This document shows, piece after piece, positions 1-14,352 of a stretch of DNA of 64,000 nucleotides (position 1 is the first letter of the stretch; each line of letters begins with the position of its first letter). The DNA is taken from the NCBI GenBank assembly GCA_022592445.1, contig JABYQR010000197.1, forward strand, positions 1-64,000, given 5' to 3'. The DNA comes from Cytidiella melzeri (taxonomy: Eukaryota > Basidiomycota > Agaricomycetes > Polyporales > Irpicaceae). The notes under the pieces are model-generated. The model saw nothing but the letters and a program-made list of their open reading frames with translations, did not search any database and was not told the DNA's origin. The position numbers and the translations under genes are program-made.

Positions 1-870
1 GAATGACATAACTTACTACTATTTCTCGATAACTAGCTAAAAGCGCCTGCCGACGCCTGCCGAAGCCCCTCCACGTGATTGTCACACTGTGACAGAAGTA
101 GCGGAGAGTGTACTGGGCCTATCTTACCAAAATAACGAAGCGTCGGTTGATGAAGATCAACACGAGGCAAACATCAAGATATCGATGCGTGCCATTCCTC
201 TGGGTCTATTTCCCCTGGCGGCGACCCTGAAAGGTGGCCGGAAATGCCCTGGCACTTTTCTCCCGCCTGCGGCGCACAATATTCCCTGGAAAGACCATTT
301 TGCCACCCGCCACTGACCGAATTCACCAGACGTTTGCATACCTCGTTTTTTGTCTTTTTCGAACTCCGCTTTCCAAAACAGGTATCGCAAACGGCTGGTT
401 CCGAGACTAGTCTACTGGTAGGATATCTGAGAGCCATACTACAACTTCTACCAAAATCGGACTCCCCGAGCGGCGCACGGGTTTATGCTAGTAATAACAT
501 TATAACAAAGCCTGATGTGCAGTGTACATGTACATGCACAGTAGGGCATGCATAGCGGATAGAGATACTAGCTATGAAGACCTCCTCAGGCAAGAAGCGC
601 GCATTGCGCAACGTCGGCCGGCCGTGTACACTACCGTAATGTCTAGATGTTGGGTCCGCTGTCATCTTGAAGAACGGTGACAGACATGATTCAGAATCGC
701 TTCCTGCTGTCCGCTGGAATTCGAAGTGAACGTTCGTGAGGCGGGCGAGGGAATCTCCCCGCCTGGGATGCCGACGGCGGAACAGGAGAAGCGGCCAAGA
801 CCATCACCGTACCAGCCACTAGTACTGCGCCGTAGGTCTCAGCACCCAATGTGACTCTACACGATTCACC
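1..870. other. Intergenic sequence, no gene recognised
   Basis: Short overlapping open frames here show no recognisable domain and no convincing exon structure. A palindromic TGTACATGTACA-like stretch lies near 525-540. The last part is probably the promoter of the metallophosphoesterase gene starting at 871. Confidence 0.5.
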
Positions 871-2779
871 ATGAATACCTGTAGTCTCGTCAACTTTCTA
901 CGCGTCGTTTGGATCGTAGCAATTCTTTGGTATGAGCTAGCGGCCTTCTCATACCAGGTCTCCCAATGTCCTTGGCCGGTGATCCCACGGAACGACCCAG
1001 TAGAAACTGACCCAGTACGCATTCCACTCTCGTCTCGCTGACGAGTAAACTTATCTTCTGCAACAGCACGCATACCATGCACCGACTCACGTTTTGCTCA
1101 TTGCCGACACACAAGTTCTGGACCATCGGTCGTACCCAGATAGACCGGCATGGCTGATGTGGCTGAGCCAGCGTATGGTTGACTTGAACATGCGGAAGAG
1201 CTGGTGGGCTACAAAGCAGTTGCATCCAGATGTCATAATTTTTCTTGGTGACATGATGGACGGCGGACGATATGCCATGTCTGACGACGAGTGCGTTTCT
1301 TCACGCTACTATTGTGTCTCTCATTCCTCAAGGGTTTGGCTAGGTATGAATCATACCTGCGCAGAACCAAGGACATGTTTGCTATAGATGAATCTACCCC
1401 AGTCTACTACCTCACCGGTAATCACGATGTTGGGTAAGCGAGCAGTTCATACCGTTGCTATAAACTGAGACGATGGACGTAGTATAGGCTCATCCGACGA
1501 ATGGTCAAAATTCGCCCGGGATCGGTGGCTCTCACACTTCGGGCCTCTGCAGCAACGACTTAAAATCGCGAACCACACCCTTGTCTTGCTAGATGCGCCC
1601 GGGCTGGTAGAAGAGGAACGGAAACGGGTGGTGTCTGGCATGTCCTTTCCTCGTTGGACTGCCGCCAACCCCAATGGCCCTATTGCGTTTGCGCAGCAAT
1701 CAGCAGAGGTCGTACGTAAGTTGTCATCCTTGCATTGCTACACACATGTCAGCTTATGGTTATGCAGATTCAGAAAGGCATCCTACGGTACTCTTGACCC
1801 ACATTCCGCTCTTTCGTCCCCGAGATATGTCCTGTGGACCACTGAGAGAACATGGGACGATTCGCGAGGGTAGCGGATATGGCTATCAGAACACTCTTGA
1901 TTATTTGGTCTCAAACATGCTCTTGGAAGGCATCCGTCCTTCCGTTATCTTCAGGTCAGTCAAAACTTTCCTCAACTGCATGTAACCAATTGCTGATTTG
2001 TCCATAGCGGGGATGACCATGATTACTGCGAAGTCCGCCACCCCATTCGCCCTTCAGACGACATTCCGCTCTCCGAACTCCATTCCGTGAAAGAGGTATC
2101 TGTAAAGTCGTTCTCGATGGCGATGGGCATCCGCCGACCAGGCTATCAGCTGCTCTCCCTCGTACCCCCGTCGTCAGCATCACCTTCGGGACCTACCATT
2201 TCCGATGTTCCATGCTTCCTACCCGATCAACTAGGCACCTACATCTTCATATACGGCTCTTTGGGTGCTGTCAGCCTCCTTGTCCTCCTTGCCTACCACG
2301 TCTTCCATGTACATGCATCCAGTTTCCAGAAATCTTCCATACTCGCACTTCTGACTTTGAGAAGAACCCTATCACCATCTGTCGACATGGAACAAGTCCG
2401 TTCAAGCGTACTACAATCTCCAGACCACTCTCCATCTGCCTCCCAAGTCCTGCGCACCTACGACGACGAGCCAGATGTGACGGGGGAAGCCGACTTCATG
2501 CTTCCCCCGCCAACCCCAGGAATCGTCGTCACAGCGAAAAGGAAGAACACGTACCCTTCGCCTCTGAAACTCAGATTCAACGTGGGCGGACAGAAGCTCG
2601 TAGCGGATTTCTCTTCTGTGCGGGACCTGCTGTATGGGTGCTGTGGAAAGGGTGGGACACATGTGGTGGGCAAGGGGGGGAGGCGAACAGGGCTGCTGCG
2701 GGCGTTCTTGGGTGATGTCGTTGCGGTTGCGTGGCTACCTGTGACTTTATTCCTTGCGGTGGCATGGTGGTTTTTGTGA
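871..2779 (+). CDS. Ted1/Cdc1/PGAP5-type GPI-glycan metallophosphoesterase (copy A)
   Basis: Members of this family are ER membrane enzymes that remove an ethanolamine phosphate side chain from GPI anchors (yeast Cdc1 and Ted1, human PGAP5). The start at 871 gives a short cytosolic end and a membrane segment (FLRVVWIVAILWYE). Exon 2 begins at 1067 and brings metal motif 1 (LIADTQ) and motif 2 (FLGDMMDGG). Motif 3 is intact (LTGNHDVG, near 1417-1437). It is followed by LLTHIPLF and, after a further intron, SGDDHDYCE near 2010-2035. VKSFSMAMG, typical of the family, follows. Two more membrane segments lie in the C-terminal part (IFIYGSLGAVSLLVLLAYHV and the last 20 residues). All metal ligands I can check are present, so an active enzyme is expected. 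A diverged paralogue lies in opposite orientation at 12107-13876. Confidence 0.9.
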
Positions 2780-4444
2780 TTGGTGGATCCTACCAGAAGT
2801 TCGACGCTACACACATTTCCTTTGACGGGCTGTACTTGTCTAGGTTTACGGCTTATGCACTAAGAATTTACTTGTCTTCCTTGTGGGTCCAGGCTGCACG
2901 GCCGAACACAAAGGCCGAACACTATCACTCGGGATGTGCTTACATTTTGTGTACGACTGGACAGATGGACAGAACGCGAGAAAATGGGCAGAGGATGGGG
3001 GCAAGGCATTGACAGGACTTTGTGGCGGTGAAGGCCAGACCGTGTCAGAAAAGTGGTAGAGTCTCGGGCTCTCTGTACATGTCAGGACTCAGAAGCAGCT
3101 TAGCGGCACCGAAGCGTGTTGTCACTTTTGCTTGCCACCCGCACATATGTTGTGCCCAATACGATGAAGTACACAAGGGCAGTCAACATCGACGTGGAAC
3201 AGACACTGGCAGTTACAACATGTGAGCAAACAGTCACGTCCCTGGCCCTGGACCTGGGCGTCCGTGTCAATCTGGACGTTTGATCATGGCAAAGTCGAGT
3301 GTGCACTGTAAGTACTGGGGCTTGTCAGGCGTGGGTGGGGTAGCGGGAGATACTTACATACCTTACGGACATGTTCTAGAGCCCGCTCAGTGTTCCATGC
3401 AGACAGGATGATAGTATTATAACAGTACTGTACTTTCTACCTTGCAAACACCTACACACGGAGAGAAACCCCGCCTCGACACGAGGCGGTTCGGGTATTT
3501 AATTTTCGCGCTTATCCTGACGGGAAGAGATGGCCTTGTTGCTACGAGCAGAAATTCCGGCGGACTCGTTGCGTGTCTCGGTTCCAAGGTGTGCTTTGTA
3601 GACCATGAGGAGTGGGTTGTCGAAAGATTTGAGTGGCCACTGGATTGCTTGCAACGGACGGGTGGCAACTGAACGCTGTTGGTTCTCATGCAGGTCAAAC
3701 GCTATTGGAGCGCTTGAAAAGCTGGTCTCCCGATGGGTTTTAACCTGAATCAGACCCAAGGCTGACGCGAGGAGGCTGATGGGCTGCATGAGGCCGGACA
3801 TATAAGATAGATGGACGTTGAGAGGCGAGGGAGGATATTCGGGCTTACTCCTGCGATAGCGACCTGTTCCTGCGTTCAACTTGGGCGTGCGCAGATCTGT
3901 CATCTGCTACGAACGTCTTTGGCGAGAATAGGAAGCAATTGGCTGGCCGGGGACAGTCTCAGAGGCCCCCAGCATCGATCCACTAAGTCTCCGCGAACAG
4001 CAACGTCCAGTTCGAGAGACGACGGTGCATGCACGCACGTTTGTCGTGGCAGAGGGGTAGAGTGAGCTCGACATCGTCGTCGTCGGTGTCGACCTGCTCG
4101 TCGCCGCTGTCGTCGTCGTCGGTGTCGGCTGCTGTGTACCAGACGACGTTGGCGGTCGGACCGGCAGATCAAGGTGTGAGACGCGGGTGGGATGGTGGTC
4201 GCAAATCGATCTGTGAGGTTATTCAAGAGGAGGAGCCCGCTTCGGATTTGTCCGTTAGAGCAGAGGACCTGGAAATATATAAACGTCACCATCGCCCTCG
4301 TCCTCTGCCCCAAACCACCCCTTCCTCCCCTCCCCTCATCTCCACCACCACCACAAAGCCTGTCCACATAAACCACACAAGGTCTGTCCGTCCCACACCT
4401 CTCCCTCCGCGATCTCGAGCTCACCCCCACACAGCCCTCCAGTC
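2780..4444. other. Intergenic, no gene recognised
   Basis: A minus-strand open frame at 3499-3903 (134 codons, starting MTDLRTPKLNAG) has a hydrophobic stretch (LMQPISLLASALGLIQ) and could be an exon of a small unrecognised gene, but I see no supporting splice structure. A CGT/CGG-rich simple stretch lies at about 4075-4130. CT-rich DNA and a TATATAAA-like box near 4276 probably form the UGP1 promoter and leader. Confidence 0.35.
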
Positions 4445-6267
<1,823 letters not shown>

Positions 6268-6635
6268 AATACGTATTTCTTGACACGGGCAGTAATTTTT
6301 TGGGTGTGTGGATGGTCTAGAAGAGTGTTAGCAATGGCAAAGCACACGAAAATCGGACTCTCGTCTCGTGTACATCCTTCACGCGTTTCGCGACGCTTCT
6401 TGTCTTGATTCTTTGGATGGCGACTCTAGATTATTCTACACAGAAATTGAAGGCAAATAATACGCTGCATGATCTTGCGATGAGCGCTGAGCGATTCCTC
6501 ATTTAAACTCGATCACGTGACTACTTTGCCTTTCGCGACTCAGGGAAGCGCTCTCGACGCGTCTTTGCCAGTGCTTCTTTCTCACTGGCAGGGTCGTCGA
6601 CTCGCCTTGAAGGACTCGCGTGGCTCTGGACAATC
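6268..6635. other. Intergenic region between UGP1 and the Rad5-like gene
   Basis: Contains the 3' end of UGP1 and the promoter of the next gene. No gene or clear motif is seen. Confidence 0.5.
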
Positions 6636-9600
6636 ATGGCCACTTCGCATTTGTTAGAGGTATGCTGTGTGACATTGGTTTTTGTGCATGGAGTCATTTT
6701 TGACATTGATCACAGTATAGCAAAAGTAGCAAAGCGACCTGTCACGGTGCGCCGCCATGCAGGGGCACACCTATAGAGCTCGGCGTGTTACGGTACGGCG
6801 CAGTGAATAAGACAAATTTTGGTGAGACGGTAGAATGGAGACATTGGTATGTCCCAGATTCTGCTGGTTTTTGTCTGCCTTCGTCCTGAGTTGCGACGAT
6901 GCTCTTGAACACCATGACTGATGTACTCGTGTGGTATTGTTTTGTGTAGGGGTTGCGTCACGCCGGATATTCTTGCGAGATTGGCTGTTACGGGGGTTGA
7001 GAATATCCCGGGATTCGCGGTCTTGCGGTGAGCTTGGTCTCTCGTCCGTTGGTATTCAGGGGTACAAAGTAGAATTGCTACTGAAAATATGTGACTCGAA
7101 AAAGGTCAGAAGATCAGTCTCGTGTGCGGATTGCCACAGGTCTGCGTCGCGTCGACCACCGAGACGTTCCAGTCAGTGCGAAGGGTCCAGCCGCTCCCAT
7201 TGGTGCGTCAGTGTCTTCCTCCTCGGCTTCTGGACCTGGACCGAGCCAGAAGAAACGCAAGGCGGCGTTTGAGGCGACTTTTGGCTCGCAGTCGTCTGCG
7301 CCGCAGCCCAGTCAGTCCCATGTTCGGGCTGAGCCCCAGGCCTCGGCGAGTACGCAGCCGGCGACTCAGATTAGAAACTCGACTCAGGCGATCGTGGTGG
7401 AGGATGAGGTTGAGGAGGTCGTACCAGACGACCAGCCAATTGATGAGTTGTATTGTACGCTGAGGACAAGTATTGTTGGGATACAGTACTACAAAGGTAT
7501 GGGTCGTTTTTTGTTCGCAGTAGTGGCATGTTTCACTTGGGTAATTGATCTTTTGCGGGGTAGGGCTGGTGGGAGAAGGCGAGGAAGTTAACATCGTTCG
7601 CGACCCTCAGAACAAATACGATAGGTAGGGGTTTTACTCGTATTTGTTGCTGTTGCCCTTCGTCTCAATGCTTCATGCAGGAATGCAATCAAGATTGAGA
7701 ACATCAGCAGGACGCAAGTCGGACATATACCCCGACAGATTGCAGCCAAGCTCGCGCCCCTCATGGACCGTAAAGAAGTTACCGTGGAAGGTGCTATGCT
7801 AGAAGGCAACAGTGAGTACCTAGATGCTGGGCTGTGAGACTCCAAGTTGACAGCATAAATCATAGTCACCGGCTTTCAGTATTCGCTTGCCATGTACGAA
7901 AAATGCCTTCTTCAATTTGCAGTATACTGACTGATCTACGTAGGAACATCAAAATATATGCGCCTTTCGATAAACGGGCGATCCTCGAGCCGAAGCTGAT
8001 CTGGGCAACACCAGGTCAACGGGGATTCGCACCGCTTAAAGTCGCACCAGCCGCTTCCGCTTCCAAGGCTCACCAACAGGTCCCTGCTCCTTCTGCGCCC
8101 GCACATGCTGCCTACTCCCAAGGCGGCCAGGCGTACAGCTCCTTTCAAGGTGGCCAGGCGTATAGTTTCTCGCAAGCTGGGCCAAGCTCTAGCCAGCGTG
8201 CTGGTCTTCCGAAACTCACTGCAGCTCAGGTTGCGGCTCAGGAGGAAGCTCAGCGGCAGAGGCAAGAAGCGCTGGCCAAGGCAGAGGAACTGCGGCAGAT
8301 TTTGAACAACCTCGAGAAAGTTGATAACGAAGGTCGGCGAACGTCTCTCCTGGATACGTTGTGTTCGGTAGATGATGCCCTCGATCTACCGGAACATCCT
8401 TCGCCGCCTGGAAAGGACGGAGAGCTTCAGGTCGATTTGCTGAAGCATCAGGTCAGTAGCGTGGTCTGTTGATGGTCATGCGTCTGGCCTGACTGTCGTA
8501 TCAGAAACAAGCATTACAGTGGGCGATAGACAGAGAGTACCCTCAGCTCCCTCAGAATGAGAAGGACAAACCTGTGCAGTTTTGGCAGTTTAGGAAAGCT
8601 GGAGGAAAGGTATGTCGAGCGTATCACCAAATGTAGCGATCAGGATCTAATCGGACGACAGAGCTTCTACTTCAATCGTGAGTGTCACAGCGCAGTTGCT
8701 CTAGTATACGATCAGGACCTCAATGGAATGGTTGTTAGTGGCTACCAAAACACCCCAGTCTGCACCGCCGGTCTTAGGAAGAGGTGCACTATGTGCAGAT
8801 AGCATGGGTCTTGTACGTGGTCGTACATGCTCCGATTAATTGGGAGCTGATCCCGAGCGCTGCAGGGCAAAACTCTAACGATGTTAGCCCTGATGCTGAC
8901 AACGAAGGACGACGTACCGACGGACTTCGCTAAATCTAACCTAGTCGGTAAGTATCTGCTCTGTACTCACCTGCTCTGCGCCACGCTCATCGTACCAAGT
9001 TGTGCCACTCTCTGTCCTGTCGAACTGGGAGAAACAGATACAAGATCATGTGAAGCCAGGTGTATTGTCTTACTGCGTGTACTACGGACCTGGGCGCAAC
9101 ATGTCTGCATCAAACCTGCAGAAGTACGACGTTGTCATTACTACGTACCAAACAGTCACCAAAGAGCACGAAAATTCCGGTGGTTCGGCGGCCGTGGGTA
9201 GCAAGAAACGCAAGACTAGCGATAGGGCATTGTTCGAGGTCAACTGGAAGGTGGGTGTAACCAGTGCGTGCGGTGTGAGGAGGCTGACATGATACATATA
9301 GCGGATCATCCTCGATGAAGGGCACAATATACGTAATCCAAAGACTAAGATGGCGAAAGCATGCTATGCGCTCAGTGCGCAGCGCCGCTGGGTACTGACT
9401 GGAACTCCTATCGTAAGTACCAACGGACAGCAACAAGATTCGTGTTACTCACTTGCGACATTTGCACGATAGATCAATTCGCCGAAGGTATTGATGTGGC
9501 ACCTTTCTGACTTACGTGTGATGAATTCTCATCTTTGCGCAGGATCTCGGCTCGATTCTTACCTTCCTTCAAATCTGTCGGCCCCTCGACAACGAGGAAT

Positions 9601-11880
9601 TCTTCAAGAGGATGTTATTGCGGCCGCTCCAAGATGGCACGCCTGAAGGCGCAGAATTACTTCGGGTATGCCTGCGATCTGTGGACCTGGTGTCTTCCTC
9701 TCATAAGATCACAGGGCATTATGAGTCAGGCTTGCCTTCACCGGAAGAAAGAGGTGAGGCTTTGTCGACCCGACTATGTGCAGCTTTGTATTGACCGGTC
9801 AAAGATGCAAGACAAGAATGGCAACCACCTCGTTCCATTACCCCCAGTCGATCATACTATCTTCACTGTCACTCTTTCCGAGGAAGCCAGGGTAAGTGAC
9901 TCCCCTCCCACGTATTCTTGATTGCAGCTAACTCCAGATCCAGGAGCTGTATGATGCTGTAGAGAGTTTGTCCAAGGAGCGGATTGACAATCTGTTGACG
10001 CGACATGGCAGTGCCTTCTCCGCCGTTGTAAGGAAGTCAATCACCCTCAACACGTATAGCTGATAACCTTCTGCTGTCTAGCTACAATCGAATGTCCTGA
10101 GTATGTTGACTCGCTTGCGGCAACTCGCCCTTCATCCTGGACTTCTCCCGCCCAACTACCTCGAGAAACTGAAACTAGCCATCGAGAATGAGGATGCGGC
10201 GGCTGCCGCTGATCCTGCTATGAACATGACCGCAGCGGATAGAGTGCGCTTACAGGGCCTTCTTGCACAAGCAATTGAAGACAGCGAGGAGTGTCCTGTA
10301 TGCTTCGGTGTCCTGGCAGAACCGCGCATTACCAGCTGCGCCCACTGTTATTGTCTAGCTTGGTATTGTCCTTGCTGATTGATCTGACCACCAAGTTATT
10401 GAACTCATCTAACAGCATCGCGGAGGTCATTCAGCGAGATCCTAAATGCCCAATGGTATGATTTTGATCATCTCATTCTTGACATCACCTTGTTAACCAA
10501 AAATCAGGATCGCCGGCCAATTACTATGGGAGATCTAGTTGAACCTGCGCCCCCAACCGAGATGACTCAAGCTCCTGTTCGTCGCGAGGAAGATGAGGAC
10601 CAGACCGGCATACGGGCGGGCTCATCAGCCAAGATAGATCAATTGGTTCATTTGTTGAGGTTGAGCCCTAGCACTGAGAAATCACTCGTGTTCTCGCAGT
10701 TCACCGGCTTTCTCGACAAGGTCAGTCTCAGTACCGTCTTTCAAGCAAGGTAGTCTGTTCCTTATCCTAATGGTTTCAGATTGGTGAGACGTTGGACAAG
10801 GAAGGGATTTCGTATGTCCGCTTTGATGGCCAGATGTCAGCCAGGAGGAGGCAAGAAGCCATTGAGCGATTTTCTGTGCCGATCAAAGAATACTGTCCTG
10901 TAATTTCTCCACCGACTGCTCAAGGTCGTCCCAAGAGGCAACGGAAGCGCGCGAGAGCGACCAACTTTGTCCCTGACAGCGATGTCATCGAAATTGACGA
11001 CGATGACGATGCAAATTTCATCGTGGGCGACGATGAGGAAGAAGACGACTTCATTGTTGGTGATGATGATAGACCTACCAAGAAGAAGGTCAAGGGAATG
11101 GCGAAAGGCAAGACTAGGGCCACCCCGATATCGATCGGTTATGGGGGCGAGAATCCGAAAGTGATGCTCATCTCTCTCAAGGCGGGGGCTCTTGGACTGA
11201 ACCTGACGGTCGCTAACAACGTCTATCTGTAAGTGGTTCATGTCGTTTTCCGCCAATTTCTGAAATTCACGGTATCGTGCAGGATGGATCCGTAAGTGAT
11301 AGCACGCGTGTCATAGGCTACTAGTAGTAATAATCATGGTCTGTGTAGATGGTGGCAAGAAGGTATAGAGTCTCAAGCCATTGATAGATGCAACCGGTAT
11401 GTGAATAACACTTCTCAAGTGACACCTCATGCCGACCTCTTGTAGGATCGGCCAGACCAAGCCTGTACACGTCTATCAGCTTATTGCTGAGAATACCGTA
11501 GAGTCCAAGGTACTTCCATGTCTTGCAGCTCATGCATCACCTAACCTATCATTGTACTTCTGCGATAGGTTATAGACATCCAAACAAAGAAGAAGAAGCT
11601 TGTAGATGAGGTATGCTCGCATCAAGCATCTTTGGACTGTCACGTTGCTCACCTGGCACATAGGCTTTTTCTGGCATCAAAAGCAAGCAGACACAGCGTG
11701 AAAAGCGGCAAGCGAGGGCACAAGGTCGGTCTCATAGTTATGTTCTTCATTTCCTGCAAACTCATTTTGTATGTAGAGCTTTTGGCTTTGTTTGGAAGTC
11801 GCAGGGAAGCCCAGCAGGCGCCCCAGATTCCAAGCAACGGCAATCAGTCTACACTGGATGGACTTGTTGCGTCTGCCTGA
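6636..11880 (+). CDS. Rad5/HLTF-type SNF2 translocase with PARP zinc finger, HIRAN and RING
   Basis: Rad5/HLTF proteins remodel stalled replication forks and ubiquitylate PCNA. From the 8-codon exon at 6636-6659 the gene continues at 6716 with a PARP-type zinc finger (EYSKSSKATC...WRHWGCVTPDILARL). A linker leads to a HIRAN domain (VNIVRDPQNKYDRNAI, QVGHIPRQIA; about 7560-7930). The SNF2 ATPase follows: motif I ADSMGLGKT spans an intron near 8800-8880, and motif II is LDEGHNIRN near 9307. The RING lies near 10285-10530 (ECPVCFGV, CAHCYCLAC, CPMDRRP); its last zinc-ligand position is Asp rather than Cys. The helicase C lobe includes SLKAGALGLNL and ends near DRCNRIGQTKPVHVYQLI. An acidic insert in that lobe holds a SUMO-interacting-like core, VIEIDDDDD (10984 onward). 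The protein ends GLVASA. The Rad5-class call is firm; the exact start and zinc-finger splices are less so. Confidence 0.88.
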
Positions 11881-12106
11881 GGAGGAACCTATACATGACT
11901 GGTTTCGAAGGATTCTTGCAATGTCGTAGTGCTACCACGCCCTATACTACATCATAGAATAAAAGAAAAGAAAGAGAAACTTGTCCATTACATAAATACG
12001 CGAATGTCCTTCCGTCTAGTCCATACAGTGTAATCCAGTCCGAACCTCATACGAGTCCACAGTCATACATTGGGTAATTTCAAGGTATGTGATTAAAGTC
12101 ATGAAA

Positions 12107-13876
12107 TCATCGTGAAATCCATGTGAGGCAAGTCCAAAGTCCAACAGAGGGCAAAATAACGATAAGGAAGGTGACGAGAACGTTTGATACGATCCGCCAA
12201 GTTTGAAATATCACTGGACGTCGTGGCGCTATGCTGCTCGATTCTTTGAGGCTTGGGAACCGTTGGCCCTTCATCCTCCATGGTGAAGTAGGAGTGACAG
12301 GACTGATGAGGGACTCGCGGTCTTGTCTTCTGTATGGCGACGGGGACCTTCTCCCCTTGTAGGTCATACTTGGAGATGGTAGGAGTGATGTGGATGGGGA
12401 ACCCGGTTGGCGGAGAGTCATGACGATGAGGGCTGCCAGCGTAATCAAGCTTAGCGGGATGTACACCGACATATAGATGGACGCCTGAGATGGGAGAAAA
12501 CATGGAGAGTCGGTGAAAGTGTGGACCGAGGAAGCTGGCTGGCTGACGACGCTGTGAGGTGACACGAGGGATAGTAGATGGAAGCCGGGACTACGGATGT
12601 GCTTGTATGGAGAGAACGATTTCACTGTTACTTCACGCACAACCAGGGCTTTTGTGTTATCTCCTGCAGCATGTTTGAGGTGCGTATAGTCACAGTAATC
12701 ACGATCATCGCCACTGTGTACGACGTATGTCAGGTTGTGTATCCGGAATTTGAGGAAGGACAAAAAAACCAACCTGAAAATGAGCGAGGGCTTGATGTGC
12801 TCAAAGATGAACTCCGTAGTTAGCTTCCCGAGCGTGTTCTGGTATCCTGGTCCTGCTCCCCTGTGTATCGTCCCGCTTTCTCGGAGGGGACCGCAGGTAG
12901 CAGTCTCTGGACGGGCGAGTGGGATGTGCGTGAAGAGTATGACTGGCTGTCTATTATCTGGGATGAGGTCAGTATCTGGTGAGTGCTGTGCAAAAGCCCA
13001 ACTCATGCCTTACTAACCAATCAAGTTATCCTTGAACGAACGTATGAAAGCAACAGAACCGCCATCGTTTGCTGGTAACTCGTGAAATCCTTTGAGCAGT
13101 TTAGCTCGGCGATAGTCTTCCTCTACGAGAAGAGGCGCATCTAAAAAGACGAGGGTATGATTGCTGAGAGCAACTTTCGTATTAGCAGGACCGAAGTAGT
13201 TAAAGTAACGATCTCGTGCTTCACGACCGGCATTTGCAAGGAGATTCAGCCTGTCGCCCTATTCAGCTTTTCCAAGTGAAGACAAGTAGAGTGGCCTACC
13301 CAACATCCTCGTTTCCAGGAACAAAATATGTGTCTATTTCCGTCTTCGTCGAGAAGAGTTGTCGAAAGTGACGGACAGCATTCCGATAGCTAGCGGTCGA
13401 AAGCATGTAAGAAAAGATGCTTTGTTTGGTACGATTGTACCTACGCATCGTCTCCCTGAATCTTCCGGCCTGAATCTATAATGTCTCCAAGGAATATGAT
13501 CGTATCAGGCCGCAAGCTCCTAGCATGTACCCAATTTTTCCTCAAGCTATCATGATACAGCCAGTGTCGAAGGCGCACGAGAATGCCCTGTCCGCTAGAT
13601 GAAAGGTCCCAAACTTGTGGGTCTGTGACTAGCAATACGCGATGCGGTGGCGCAGTCGACTGTTGGGGGTTCGATTACATCGCAAAGGCGGTCTGAAAGT
13701 AGCATGCGCACCTGCGAGAGTTGCTCGTTTCCCCAGCCACAAGAAGCCAGGCTGTACGTGAACAGGCCGTATTCAAACCAAAGCACGACCAATATCCAGA
13801 TGATACGCAGCCAGTTGAGAAGGGAGATATTCTTGCGAAGGACGGACAGAATGCGTGTTCCTTGAGCGACGCGCAT
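12107..13876 (-). CDS. Ted1/Cdc1/PGAP5-like protein (copy B), probable pseudoenzyme
   Basis: Same architecture as the gene at 871-2779. An N-terminal membrane segment (LNWLRIIWILVVLWFEYGLF) is followed by LLVTDPQVWD, FLGDIIDSGR, LFTHIPLARP, CGPLRESGTIH and VKSFS, then two C-terminal membrane segments (about SIYMSVYIPLSLITLAALIV and the last 25 residues). Two signature histidines are replaced. The GNHD motif reads PGNEDVG (about 13309-13335) and the SGDDHDYCE motif reads SGDDRDYCD (about 12690-12715). Despite this the reading frame, splice sites and membrane segments are intact, which argues against a dead pseudogene. It is therefore likely expressed but not a normal phosphoesterase. It may bind GPI-anchored proteins or regulate copy A; this is inference. 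Confidence 0.85.
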
Positions 13877-14352
13877 CGTATTGTGTTGATGCTCAAGCAG
13901 GTTGGGTATCGAGAACGGCCAGTAACGTTGAAGAGAGTGTCATCTACTGGTGAGGCTGGAATTCGAGTGAGGATATGTTTGCTGCAATTGGCTGATGCCC
14001 GTCCGGGATGGCAATATTAGTACCCCCGGTACCAGTTGTCGACTTGCAAACCAGAAGTGGAACGCGAAAGGAGAGAAATAAGACTGATAGACTGTGTCTA
14101 AGCAAGAGTTGCGGTGCTATCACTGGCCATGGGCCACGACTGTAAGAATCAGAGTCCAATTGGTCACAAAGTTTCTTGTTACTAGTTTTATGTCAGTTCA
14201 GTGTCACAGTCTATTATATTATTATTATGGAGCGCTAGGTCCAACCCTTGCCATCACAAAGCTCCTAAATCGGGAACCTACTGCAGAGACCCCCGCGTCA
14301 AAACTTAGACTAGCAGCGACTGGAATATGCACGCTTGCTGAACATTCTATCC
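13877..14352. other. Intergenic, divergent promoter region
   Basis: Lies between the minus-strand Ted1-like copy B and the plus-strand BSD gene, so it probably carries both promoters. No gene is recognised. Confidence 0.5.

Noticed and set aside
13630..13680. tRNA-like segment with GGTTCGATTAC and a GCGATG/CATCGC stem
   Set aside because: Only about 46 nt between the stem arms, no full cloverleaf, and it lies across an exon-intron junction of the Ted1-like copy B.
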